Shown here in pieces: positions 12,918 to 24,330 of a stretch of DNA of 64,000 nt. The notes under the pieces were generated by a model, which saw only the letters and a program-made list of their open reading frames with translations, searched no databases and was not told the DNA's origin. The translations under genes were made by a program, and so were the position numbers. This DNA is from Parietaria judaica (lineage: Eukaryota > Streptophyta > Magnoliopsida > Rosales > Urticaceae): contig OX940871.1 in NCBI GenBank assembly GCA_954871525.1, positions 22,852,586 to 22,916,585 on the forward strand, read 5' to 3'. How positions within the stretch are numbered: the stretch's first letter is position 1; each line of letters opens with the position of its first letter.

Positions 12918-13534
12918 CTAAAGCGGAATGGTGAGGTGGCAGAAACAATTGACCATTAGCGAGGATATTGGGAAAAAGATTGGAATCCAGAACGGGCCCC
13001 TCTCTGTAAAAATTATATTTTTCTGTTAGCAATGAATTTTTTTATTCTTCTACCAGTAACCAAATGAAAGGTAAAAGAAAAAACTTGTAGCTGCCGCGCA
13101 TGATAGAGACCGGCCTGGATGACAATTGCCGAGGCGCTCTCGCAATTTCTTCATTTTCCACAGCGTACGGTTGACGGAGAAACATAATTAAAATTAAAAT
13201 TCTGCCAAAAAATGAAACAGAATTCGGTAAATTTAATCGTTGAACAATGCCATAAAAATCAAAGAAAAATTTTGGAAACACAGCCCCAAATTATATGGAA
13301 AGTGTGTTTTCAAGATCTATTAAGATTAAAATTCAAACCAATACACAGTGAAAAAGAATCTCGTAGGAGAAGCAAAGCAAAAAATTAAAACGATCAGTAA
13401 TTATTAAAAGAAACTGCAAACTGGAGTAGATAGAGTTCTTATGCTGCAATTTATTTTCATTTCAGCTATTAATTTACACATTTACACATTTACACATTTA
13501 CAGTAATGGTATTTACTTACGTGTTATCTTGTCT

Positions 13535-13578
<44 letters not shown>

Positions 13579-13792
13579 AGACAAGATAACACGTAAGTAA
13601 ATACCATTACTGTAAAAGTTTCTGATAAGCATTTCATCAAGCCAGATATATGCCTCATTCAGATGAATCAGACCTTCAAATGTATATATTTTTGAAGAGA
13701 GTTATGTAATAATAAAACGAGCATAACTTACTTCCCGTTGTGCGACTGAGTGGGTACCGGGACTGTTTTTGCTTCATAAATCCAAGAGAAAG
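12918..13792 (-). CDS. Candidate 5' exons of an unrecognised minus-strand gene
   Basis: I do not recognise the product. Exon candidates on the minus strand: 13792-13735 (ATG, MKQKQSRYPLSRTTG, then a strong GTAAGT donor); about 13215-13094 (encoding VENEEIARAPRQLSSRPV and ending near a GTTTTT donor); and 13003-12918 (after a TTTTTACAG acceptor, encoding EGPVLDSNLFPNILANGQ, with GTATGT donor). The last two join in phase. The gene would be cut off by Copia-1 on its 3' side, and a Helitron lies about 120 bp upstream of the first exon. It may be a truncated or dead gene. The join between the first and second exon candidates is uncertain. Confidence 0.3.
13497..13616. repeat. 120-bp perfect palindrome with (AT)n centre
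   Basis: A 44-base arm beginning TTTACAGTAATGG and ending GTCTCCGCAT is followed by an AT dinucleotide tract (13539-13574) and then the exact reverse complement of the arm. TA dinucleotides lie at both edges of a CAGTAATGG...CCATTACTG core, compatible with a Tc1/mariner-like foldback MITE. Three tandem copies of ATTTACAC precede it (about 13471-13496). Confidence 0.85.
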
Positions 13793-13914
13793 CCAAATAT
13801 TCAATGAAAGAAAGAAAAAAGATAGCAAAGCGAGAGGCAGGCGTTGGAGATGAGTCGATGTTGAGGTTCGTAGTTAGATAGTCTTTGAGAAAGGATTCTC
13901 ATGCTTGATTAGAA

Positions 13915-16699
13915 TCTATATATATATAAAAGGAAAATCTCACTAGATGACATGGCATACTACAAATCAAGCAATCCTCATTCTCTATTTTTTCATATTT
14001 TAGATTTTTTTTCATAAAAAAAATATCTCATCATCAATGAATCACTACATTCACATTCATTATTTTATAGAAACACATTAAATTAAATGCATTTATATAG
14101 AAATGCATGCATTATATATCAACATAACGCATTAAAAGCAAACACTTATACATGCATATATCATGTTCATTACATTATATTTATTTTACATATAGGAGAG
14201 TTTTGAGGTATTACATGGCACAACTTGAAAGCAAGAATTCATGATTCTCATTTTCTTAGATTTTGTATTAGGAGCTAAATACAATTCATTTTATAAAGAA
14301 AAAAAAATATCATTTAATCACCATCATATGGAATATAAAAAGGCAATTGGGACATGCATACGACGTTCTTAGTCCTCTTAAACTTTAAGAGTTATCATTG
14401 AATGAGTGGAATGGTTTCTCTCACTTAATTCTCATTGATGACATATTAATTACACGTCGTTTTGGTTAATGGAGAAACCCCAATTTGGTTCCTCTAGATC
14501 CTCATTGAACTGAGTTTTTTCTCGCCAATCGACAATTACAGGTTTCGGTCCATCTTTCTTAATCTATTGTCGATTGTGTGTATATTACTCTGTGAGCTAT
14601 TATTAATTTAGTTGAATATGTGTTAGCATTTTAGTTGAATCTATTGACAACGCAGTGAAGTTGGGAAATCGTGTCCACTCCAACATATCTAAAGGTATGA
14701 TCATTCATTTGAAGAAGTAAGATTAAAATTTTATTTTAATTATAATTTTGTATTTGATATTTTTTTTAAAATTTATTATGATTTATAAGTGTTTTCGAAG
14801 TAGATTTCACAATTGCTCAACTTTGGAGCTGTTAAAATTGGATTGAATTATTGGGTATCAGGTATTTAACTTTTTTCTTTTTTAATTAATTTATGTGATT
14901 ATAGTTTTATAATTGTTATTAAAAATATTTTATTGAGAAATTTCACCATACAATTTTTTTGCAAATATTGGGTATTATGGATTTAACTTTCTTCTGTATG
15001 TTATGTGATTATTATAAATTTTATAATTAAAATATTTATTATGAAAAAGGTCCTTAAGATTCGAAGTCGGCCTTGGTTACAGGTGAACAAATTTCATATT
15101 GAGAGACCAATTTAGTGTGGCTCTCTCTGCATTCTTTGTTTTTTTTTTCTCTTACATTTTTCACGACGTTTGTTAGGCTTCTCGGAATTCGTTTCACTTC
15201 TATAGGAATCTTGACGAACCTTCTCCGCATGTCTAACCATGAGTCTTCTCCCTACTATTTCGGTGTATTTCGTCAGGAATTTGACGATTACCATGAGAGT
15301 ATGTTTTATCGTCTAATGTTTTATTTAATTTGTGGCAGTTTTAGAATTTTTTTTTTTTTGTTACTTTTTTAGATTTGATGTTAACATTGTAATCGATCAT
15401 GAATGCATGATTAATTCATGTGTAATTTATGCAATAGTTGATGTTTGGTTGCAATGGCCCTTTACACTTTTATTTTTTGGGTAAATTAATTAATTAATTT
15501 TTACACTTCAACTTACAATTACATGTCCATACATTTCTTCGTACTTTTAGCTATTTTGTTTACTCCAATTTGATATTCTTTATTAACAAATATTCATCAA
15601 TCATTATGTTTTTATTTTTCCCGATTTGGTAACCCCCCGCACTTTGGTTAAAATATATATAGATGATAATGTGGAATTTGTTTCTTTTGTTTTCGACAGT
15701 TTCCTTACTCTTATAATTTTTTTTTACAAGGTCTTTATATTTTTATACGTTAACCAAATATCACAAAGTTTCATTTAAAAAATTAATGCATAAATACTCT
15801 TTAAGTAATTCAAAGTATCAAACACTTATCTTGACCAGGTCTTACATATTCAATAATTTTTTTAGTATTGAATTTGCATAAAAAATAATAGTTTTTTTTT
15901 AACTATTTAATCGAACTTTAAAATATATTTACGTCCTGACTAATTGTTGAGTTTGATGTGATGTCAAACGATCAATACATATTTAGGTTATTAATCAATT
16001 TAAAGAAAAAAAACTTTCATCTATATTTGTTCATAATACTACGTAACTGTGCGGCCAGTCACACAAAGCAAAGCGAATGATTTGAAAATCCTCATATTTT
16101 AAATACTATATTTTCAAAATTCTCTACTCTTTGGTCACGAGTTAATATGACTTATGAGTATCACCACGTTAAATATCACCACATTCAAATTGTATATAAT
16201 AAAAAATAAAAATAAAAAGTCACCGCATTTTTTTTTAAAAGAAACTCACCACGTATTCATTATTATACCATTTGGTAATGCATTTATATGCTACGCAAGA
16301 AACCATTTAGTTTCTTCGCCCTCTCCCTATTCGATTTCACACGAGCTTCTACATTTTTTATTTTCCAAGGATTAAAGAGTTTGTTTTGATTAATTGACAT
16401 TGTTTTTCTTTTCTATTGTTGTTTTTTCTGCAAGTTTGTGAATTTAATTAGTTTTGTATTAATTTTCTTTTTGTTGATTTTTCAATGGGATTTCTTCAAT
16501 CAAGAATTAGGTTAGTATATTTTTTCCTGGAGTTATGGTCATTCTATTCCGGTGAGTTTCATTTGATTTATGTGCATTGGTTTTCCTTAAGTTGATTAAG
16601 AGGGGGTTTCTTCAATCAAGTGTAAGTTCATCAGTTCCCTATGATTTTCTTATTTCTCAGTTTCAGTCGTGCATTGTATTCATACATTTTTTTCATTGG

Positions 16700-16751
<52 letters not shown>

Positions 16752-17249
16752 AGGGTTCTGCTACTATTTTACTACTATTATCTACTATGAATAATGAGTA
16801 ATGAAATCTATTATAGATTTTGTTTTTGTTAGTTTTCAGATTACCACTTGGACTCAATTGATCAAGCAAAATTTTCAAGGGTTATGCCACCAAGATGGAG
16901 ATGGAATAGAATTGAGTCTGTATAAATTAATATTGTTAGGATCATAAGATTTTATTATTCTACCAATTTATTAATTTATCGAGAAAAACTTAGAATGTTA
17001 GTTATAGTAGCCGAGTAGGCACCATACAAAAGTAATAATTTATCGAGGCTATTAATTTATAGAATATTGATGTATCAATGTTCTACTGCACTCTTATAGA
17101 GTGGTCTATTATTAATCTTTATCAAGTTCTTTCCGATGAGTAATTATTAATATTAAAATATAAGACACGATAAACCTAATGAAAAAGTCTCTTTAGATTT
17201 ATAATCGAAAATTGGTCGCCACCGCGCGAAGCGCGGTGCTATCCACTAG
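13915..17249 (+). mobile_element. Non-autonomous Helitron
   Basis: The 5' end reads A|TCTATATATATATAAAAGG, a common plant Helitron start. The 3' end is CTAG followed by T, so the element sits between A and T as expected. An 8-bp GC-rich hairpin (CACCGCGC, loop GAA, GCGCGGTG, 17220-17238) lies 11 bases before the end. No Rep/helicase frame is seen in the 3.3 kb, so it would depend on proteins from elsewhere. The interior is AT-rich with an (AT)n tract at 16704-16748 and contains no recognised gene fragment. Confidence 0.85.
16704..16748. repeat. (AT)n microsatellite inside the Helitron
   Basis: About 45 bases of AT dinucleotides. Confidence 0.95.
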
Positions 17250-18181
17250 TTAGGAATAGGAGGAATGAAATAGTGAGTGAGCATGTATATTCAATGCATC
17301 ATTTTGGGAAAGTAGTCTCGGTGGTGGTTTCGCCTTTCGAGAAAGAGAACTGCAGATGAATTTTGCAAAATTGAAAATGAGAAACACAAATTATAACCGT
17401 TCTATTTATTCGAATGAACGCAACTCTTTACAAATCAATGTTGAAGGGAAGGACGTGTATGCTTACCTTGAATAGAAGACACGACATGCCGATTTAAAAA
17501 CATCTATTAAATGTTTTTTCATTAAAAATAATCTTAAAATAGGAGAAAAAAGAATGAAGTAAAATTTGATGGTTTTTTAGTCCACACACGATTCTCGAAA
17601 TCATTGCCTTCTATAATATATAGATTAGTATAGGTATTCCAAAGAAAAGAAAAAACTCTAAAGTGTATATGGCTCTCTTTCTTAAGTCTAAGGTGTGAAT
17701 ATTAAAACGGATAATTATCTAACACGTCTTTGAAAATTATAAATTATATGAGATCATATTATCTTTATAACTTATAAATTAATTCGTACGAATTAAAAAT
17801 ATAAAATAAAAATTCTTTTGATTTAGAGAATTCTTTCTATTTATTTATAAGTACACAATTACCCCCACAATCGACCTAATTTGTGTGAACATTTAACTTG
17901 ACTAGGTCATCAAGTTTCCTTGAGCTTCTTTATCAGCTCGTTTTATTTTTGTGACTTGTACTTCAAGCACAAGCTTCTAAGGATAGTATAGTAATTTTGC
18001 TAAATATTACTTGTCTATTCGCACAAATATGTTAGTATTGAAAATTGACTCCCTTGCATTTGTTATTCGAGGCTTTCAATATTAATCAGAGAATTATTTC
18101 TCCACTGCACATTGCTTATCCTTGCACACGTTCTCAAATATATTATATATAGAGAGAAAGTGGGTGTGAGGATTGTTGTGT
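17250..18181. other. Non-coding region between Helitron and hAT MITE
   Basis: AT-rich sequence with no recognisable coding frame or repeat boundary. It may include the original upstream region of the candidate gene at 12.9-13.8 kb. Confidence 0.4.
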
Positions 18182-18189
18182 GTGGCTAT

Positions 18190-18766
18190 AAGGGTTGTAA
18201 CCGGAGCAGATATCCGGTTTTTCGGAACTATCAAAATCCGGATCCAAAAATCCGGATATCCGAAAATAGATATCCGGATCCGAAAAACCGGATATCTGAA
18301 TTTCCAGATTTCCGAAAATCTGGATCCGGTTTTAAAACCGGATCCAGATATTATCCGAATATCCGGATCCGATTTTTATTTATTAAAAAAAAGATAAAAA
18401 TTAATTTTAACCAATAAAAAACCCGTACAAGTCTACATATTTTCCCGTTGTCCAAAAAACCGAACAAATCTAATACATATTGTCACATAATACATATAAA
18501 ATTAAAATTATGAATGGGTGTCGAAGAGTACCCTAATTAGTAACATAAAAAAATAAAATAAAATAATTAAAATATTAAATAAACCGGGTTTTAAACCGGA
18601 TCCGGATATCCGGATTTTTAAATACCAAAACCCTTATCTGAATCCGATTTTAAATCCGGATCCGGATATCCGTATCCGAATTTTGGATTCGGATTCGGAT
18701 TTTAAAATCGAATGCGGGTGCGGATGCGGATTTAAAACCGGATTCCGGGTTTTAATTACAGCCCTA
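18190..18766. mobile_element. hAT-type MITE with ATATCCGGATCC subterminal repeats
   Basis: The element starts AAGGGTTGTAA and ends TTACAGCCCTA (reverse complement TAGGGCTGTAA), flanked by a perfect 8-bp target duplication GTGGCTAT (18182-18189 and 18767-18774). Both ends are packed with variants of ATATCCGGATCC and AAACCGGAT, in both orientations. There is no coding capacity. The 8-bp duplication and short TIRs point to hAT; the clustered motifs are likely transposase-binding sites. Confidence 0.85.
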
Positions 18767-18774
18767 GTGGCTAT

Positions 18775-19687
18775 TATTGTTGTTTGTATTTGGTGCAGCA
18801 TATTTGGATCCGGCGCGGCGTATTTCGGTAAAGTGATCCGTAAAACGGAACCTACAATTTGATCTATCCTCACTATATTATTTAAAAAATAAAACCCTTT
18901 TGTAGATCCTCGCTTTTATTATAATTAATTATAAGAGTTTCAGCTCTTTCAAACGGTGCATATGTAAGATAATAATGTATATAAGATCAATATTTTATAT
19001 GCATTTATTTTTTTCCTAAATATATATATATATTCAGAAAATACTTATGATTTAAATAACTTTATAGATTTTATGAAGCATAATACCATAGAGTACATTA
19101 TAATATAAGCATCAAATGATTTGGCTACTTAACCTATACAACCATCAATGACGGCTCATTATACGTGAAAAATGAGAATCCATTTAGAGCAAAACACGTG
19201 AGAAACTAAACTATATAGCAAGATTATCTAGATTAAAATGGAATCTCACCGGAAAAGGAGGGTCGCGGTTTTAGCAAAAAATCACCAGTTGAATTAATCC
19301 AACACTTTCAATAATAGGGTTCAAGATTAAAAGGAATCTGGGTCCGAGAGAGTGTGAGGAAAATTTTCTACTAAATTAATAATTTACTATTTATATAGAC
19401 TATTAGACTTTCATAAATATCCCTCGTCATGTACACTGAGAAAAAAAATATAACTTGAAAATTAGGAAACCCTGATTTGAAAAATTAAACAACAGTTAGT
19501 TTATTGAATTAAATAATATATCTTGTAAAAAATGGAAGAAAATAACTTTGTAAGTCATAATTATACAAATTAAAATCATTCGAACAATATTTTCGATATT
19601 TTCATCCACGTAAGGTAATATAATAATAATTTTCAACTACTCAATTTTCATTAAAAAAAAAAACATCTCATACGGCAACCTTAAATG
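18775..19687. other. Non-coding AT-rich region
   Basis: No gene is seen. An (AT)n tract is at about 19020-19034. A stretch reading AATCTCACCGGA near 19242 resembles segments repeated at about 20760, 21635 and 21770. Confidence 0.35.
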
Positions 19688-19699
19688 TCATGATAACTT

Positions 19700-20007
19700 A
19701 CGGCAACCTGTAACTCGCCGCCTCCCACTGGCGGCGGTGTCGTTTCTGCCACTGTGATCATTGAACTCGTTGGCGATGGTGTCGACGTCTTTGGTCTTAT
19801 CAGCATCGGTGGCCGTGATGGCCGTGTTTGCCGAGGGAGTGGAATATATCAGTCTCGATGTTGGACTCGTGGACGAAGAGGTCCTCCCCAGAGTAGTTGG
19901 GCGAGGGAAAAAATCTGATTGACTCAGTGTAGGTTTGGTGGATGAAGAGGTCCTTGCTGGAGTCGTCGGGGTGATGAAGAGCAGAAGTTTTCTCTGCCAT
20001 GAACATT
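19700..20007 (-). pseudogene. Degenerate cold-shock-domain protein fragment
   Basis: Read on the minus strand, alternating frames give pieces typical of plant cold-shock-domain/glycine-rich proteins. These are ATGGCAGAGAAAAC at the start, then LFITP or HPDDSSKDLFIHQ, a second YSGEDLFVHESNIETDIF, then TATDADKTKDVDT. These correspond to the ITP-DD-LFVH-S-I RNP-2 region and the ATDAD-KTKAVDV end of the cold-shock fold. The motif appears twice and the frame shifts at least twice. The RNP-1 KGFGFI part is missing and no long glycine-rich tail follows. It is best called a pseudogene remnant. Confidence 0.5.
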
Positions 20008-20478
20008 GAGCCAAATCCAAAAATGCTACATAAATATTGACCTTTACTTTTGCGATTTAGAGTCTGCATATATTGCACAGTTATAATTAACCATTTTAGA
20101 GTCTAAAAAATGGCAACCCTTTCTCGATCTGATATAAATAGTTAAGTAAAGAAAACTTGCACAAAATCACGTAAGAGACTTTTCTAAGCAATGCATATAG
20201 TGAAGAGTTAAAAACAGAGCAGTAAAATATTCAAAGATAAATACATTAATCAACTTTGAGGAATATATTAGAGCAGTAACGATGCCTACAACGTGTAATT
20301 GCTAGAAGCCCAAATTCAAGTGTAGCGCCGGAAACTTATAATTTGGTGAGCAGAGAGATATACCACTGTCGGAGAGCGTCGACAATTCAAAATGCTTCAT
20401 TCCAATCTTTTCTATGCAATACATATAGTGAAGAGTCTCGATTGCATGCAGGATAGCCATAGTAGCCACTGGAGAAAG

Positions 20479-20652
20479 CAGTGGCGGAACGAGGGGGGTG
20501 GGCAGGGATGTTCAAACCACCCCCCAACTTCTTCTTTTTTTACTGTTTTACCTAAAAAAAAAAAATATAATTATTTTACCCTTAAATTTCACTAAAATTT
20601 AATTTTAGCCACCCCCGAATACCCCCGAATATAATTTCTGGTTCCGCCACTG
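20479..20652. mobile_element. 174-bp hAT-type MITE
   Basis: Terminal inverted repeats CAGTGGCGGAAC and GTTCCGCCACTG are flanked by a perfect 8-bp duplication GGAGAAAG (20471-20478 and 20653-20660). The interior is a C/G-run and poly-A-rich non-coding sequence. Elements with a CAGTGGCGGA terminus are common in plant genomes. Confidence 0.88.
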
Positions 20653-20660
20653 GGAGAAAG

Positions 20661-21232
20661 GCAAAATCTGCCGATAAAAAATGTCGACCGGAAAGTTAAG
20701 AGACTAACAGATAGAAAAAATCTATGAAAATAGATTCTAGCGACAAAAAAGGGAAATAAGAATCTCACTGAAGAATTCATGGTAGGCTAGCAATATAAAA
20801 TCCGTGAAATATAAAATAAAAGAAGTAGAAACAATACTAATAAATCATCTATTTTGCCTCAATGCGGAAAAAAAAATGCAGCGAAAAACTGCAGATATAT
20901 CGTTTTAAGCATAAAGGTCGCGAATTATCTAAAAAATAGAGAATAAAGTATCATCAAAAAACAATTTTCAGCGAAATAGAATACATAATGTGAAAAATAG
21001 CACGCATGATACAGTGAGGTGACTAAGACAATGGACAAAAATACGAATTACATATAAAATAAACAAACGAACCTTAAAAGTAAAATTCTTGAGCAAAGAA
21101 TCTCAACTGGAACATTCTTTGTACTTGCAAGGGAAATAAACATTCAAAAAATGAAAAAAGATTAAAAATATAACATTAAAATTATAGATTAAAAAATATT
21201 GGAAAGTTTAGAATAAAAAAAATGGAGTTAGC

Positions 21233-21268
<36 letters not shown>

Positions 21269-22560
21269 TATATATATATATATATATATACACACACCAA
21301 GAAACCAATGGACTCAATAGTCTATATCTTTAGAATTCGACTCAAAAGTGTTTGTCAAAATTAAGAAAATGCCGCACAAATATTCCAGCTTAGAAAGAAG
21401 CAAAGAAAATGAAACTGAAAGGATAAAAACAAGCACCTAATAGTGGTCGGATAGAGTGAGAGAGTCCGAGTAAGTGATATAAAACGGTAGCCATTGACAT
21501 CAGTAATTGAGAACAAAAAGTTGCACAGAATCTCCAAGAGCAAATGTAAAAATATACATTTAGTGAAGAGCTAGAAAAGAGAGCAGTGAGTATTCAAGGA
21601 TAAATGGAAATAGAAACAAAATTTTGGAAAATAAGAATCTCACCGGAGAATTGACGGAAAGGGTAGCTGAAGTAGTAAGTCCCTGAAGAATCAACAAAAT
21701 TACAAACAACACGTAAATTCGGGTTTTTAACAATTTATAACACAAAGAGAAACAAAAATTCGGAAAATAAGAATCCCATTGAATAATAGATAGTAGGCTA
21801 AAAACAAATTGAGGAAATCCCTGGAAAAAAAATATAGATAACATATTGCTTGAGAAGTGAGAAAACTTCGAATACATTTATTTTTCTCTCCAAAATATTT
21901 AGCAATTAAAAAAACGCACAAACATGGTCCAAATTTTAACGCAAGCCGAAATGATATCGAAAGGAAAAAAGAGAACAAAGAACTTCGTGAGTTATATATA
22001 TACCGTGAAGAAGATGAGCAGCAGCGTAATTATGCTTCCTCCGAGGCTATTCCATGACATCTGAGTCTCAACTGCATGCAGATGGAAGAGCCATCGTAGC
22101 TGCTGGAGAGAGGAAAAGCCGGTGAAAAACAAAGGTATCACGGCAGAAACTAACAGAGGACTAAAATCCAACAGATTTATATAAAATGCAAAACAAAATT
22201 AATATATACACAACCTAATTAAAATCTAACAAATGATTGAAATTGGATGTAACCTTTGATGATTATCGACGAAGCAAGTGCGTGAGAGGAATTCATACGG
22301 CTTGGCTTGCGCGGTCGCCAGAGTGGCCGGAGGTGGGTTTAGGGTCAAGAACTCAACACGATCCATTGATTCGCTTCAAGAAGGGGATATCAGAGTTACT
22401 AATCACACTCCAATCAATACTAATCAAAATCAGGACTTACTGGGAGTAGCAAAATCAAAATTGATTGATCAAAAGCAAGCACTGCTGATTAGCGCGAAGA
22501 AATGCTTGAATTTGGATGTAAGCTCTGACGATTATCAATGATGCATGTGCGTGAGAGCTC
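20661..22560. repeat. Region with imperfect internal duplications, no clear gene
   Basis: Several short segments recur imperfectly. AAATAAGAATCTCACNGGAGAATT is seen near 20755, 21630 and 21765. TTAGTGAAGAGCTAGAAAAGAG-like sequence occurs near 20198 and 21560. GCATGCAG...AGCCATAGTAGC-like sequence occurs near 20443 and 22073. TTGGATGTAA...GATTATC is near 22240 and 22512. These look like remnants of a duplicated exon/intron block, but no reading frame is maintained. A long (AT)n tract occupies 21237-21290. Confidence 0.4.
21237..21290. repeat. (AT)n microsatellite
   Basis: About 54 bases of AT dinucleotides interrupted once by AGATA, followed by a short CA run. Confidence 0.95.
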
Positions 22561-24330
22561 TGTGTTTTATTTTTAATATCATATCCCCATTACTCAAAAT
22601 TTACATTTATGTTTGGGCCACAGTTCTACCTCTAGTGGTAAGCTAGCTTGTATATGCTTATTTTATAATCTCTATCCCATAAACAAAAACTCGTTTTAAC
22701 ATAAAACCAGTTATGATTGCTCTAAACTTGACATTATAAAGTATTTAATTCATTTCCTGAAAATAAAATTCCTTGGTAAATCGTATATATGTTTTTTTTT
22801 AACAAGAACTCAAATATGCCTTTATTTATGAAAAACAGTTTGCGACCTTCGGTGCGTGATTTTTATAAAATCGATCAGAGCTTGTTATGTCTCTCTAACT
22901 AACGTAGGTATAACATATATTTTTATCTCACCAAAATATTATAGATCATCGTTTAAAGCACTTTACTAACATAGTTCATAATTTGTCTAAAGCCGAAAAC
23001 AGATTTGCATGTCATTACTGCGTGAATTGTTTTGAACTAACCGGAGTATATTTTTCTGCAAAACGAACTTTATTAATTCAATAAGGAACATACCTATATC
23101 ATATAATTTTTATAAGAATTTATAAAAATATTAAGTTGGTGAAAAATATATTCTAAATCCAAACTTTCAGATATGCCTGGAGGTGAAAACAGTTTTGCAC
23201 ACGAATAGTGCACGATTCATATCTTAAAACTCATAACTTTAATGGCTCTAAATTTTCAGTATGTTATATTATACACATATATCTATCTGTACATAGGTCA
23301 TTTTCTATATTTGGAGTTCATTTGGTATGGTTATGACCTCTACAAAATCAGACTTCACCAAAACCCTAATTCCAGCAACATGCATGTCATTCAATCATCA
23401 TCAAACATAAGGTTCTTGGGCCAACTTCATGAAAATGCACAAAACCATTCATGCATGTCTTAATTAAATCATAAATAAGCATGAAACTTAGTATGGTAAC
23501 CATTCATCAAAGAGTGAGGGTTTTTAGTTTGAAGGTTATACCTTTCTTGAGTTTTTCTCCAACAAATTTTAATACTTGTGTAAGTTGGAAGCTTAGGTTC
23601 TATTCAAAACAATCTTAGCAATTAAGAAAATCAACATGCAAGAGGTTTCCTTACTTTATTTGGAACTTTGAGCAATGACACGGTTTGTGGGATAAATCGA
23701 GCGTTTGAGATCGGATCTTCACGATTCTTTCTCCATGATTTCGTGGCATTATCACAAAACAAGATGGAGTAAATATGAGCATAAATTTCAGAGAGAAAAA
23801 TGTTAGGGAAATCGACATGCAAGAGGTGTTCTTACCCCTTTCTTCTTCTTGGAAAAGTTGATACAAAGAGGATGATCTTGTGGTCTTTTTGGAGGGTTTC
23901 TTCAAGAAAATGCTCTTAGGGTTTCTTAGAGAGATAGATGGATGAAGAGAGAGATTTTTTTCTTGTTTAGAGAGAATAAAATTGTGCAAATGAGTGGTGT
24001 GGTGAATAGACAAGAGCAGATTTCTCCTTGAGTGCATAAGACATGTCATAATGAGTTTTTGGGGTTTGATAAAGCTTCTAGAGCACTCAAGTCTCTCATT
24101 AGAGAGATAAACTTTGCGAATCGCCATTGGAGGTGCTCTAAGGTCCATCTCATCGTCTTCTTTGTCAATCTCGTAGGGAGTTCAGGTTCTAGCTTTCTGT
24201 CAGTCTTTTATTTTCTTAGGATTTGTTAGGTGATCCTTCCAAGTTTGTGTTTCTGTCAATTTCTGGGTTTTAGTGGGTTCTTGTGCTCATCTAGATAATC
24301 TTCGGTTTTTTCTAGGATTTTTTAGATAAA
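22561..24330. other. Non-coding region upstream of the Transposase_28-type gene
   Basis: No supported gene. A minus-strand open frame at 24148-23651 lacks any recognisable domain and looks like chance. The last 250 bp before the ATG at 24331 are T-rich and leader-like. GAGCACCTCCAATGG on the reverse strand at about 24124-24138 resembles a common plant MITE terminus, but no partner end was found. Confidence 0.3.

Noticed and set aside
23651..24148. A 165-codon open frame on the minus strand
   Set aside because: No domain, unusual composition, and lies in a leader-like region of a retroelement gene; likely chance.
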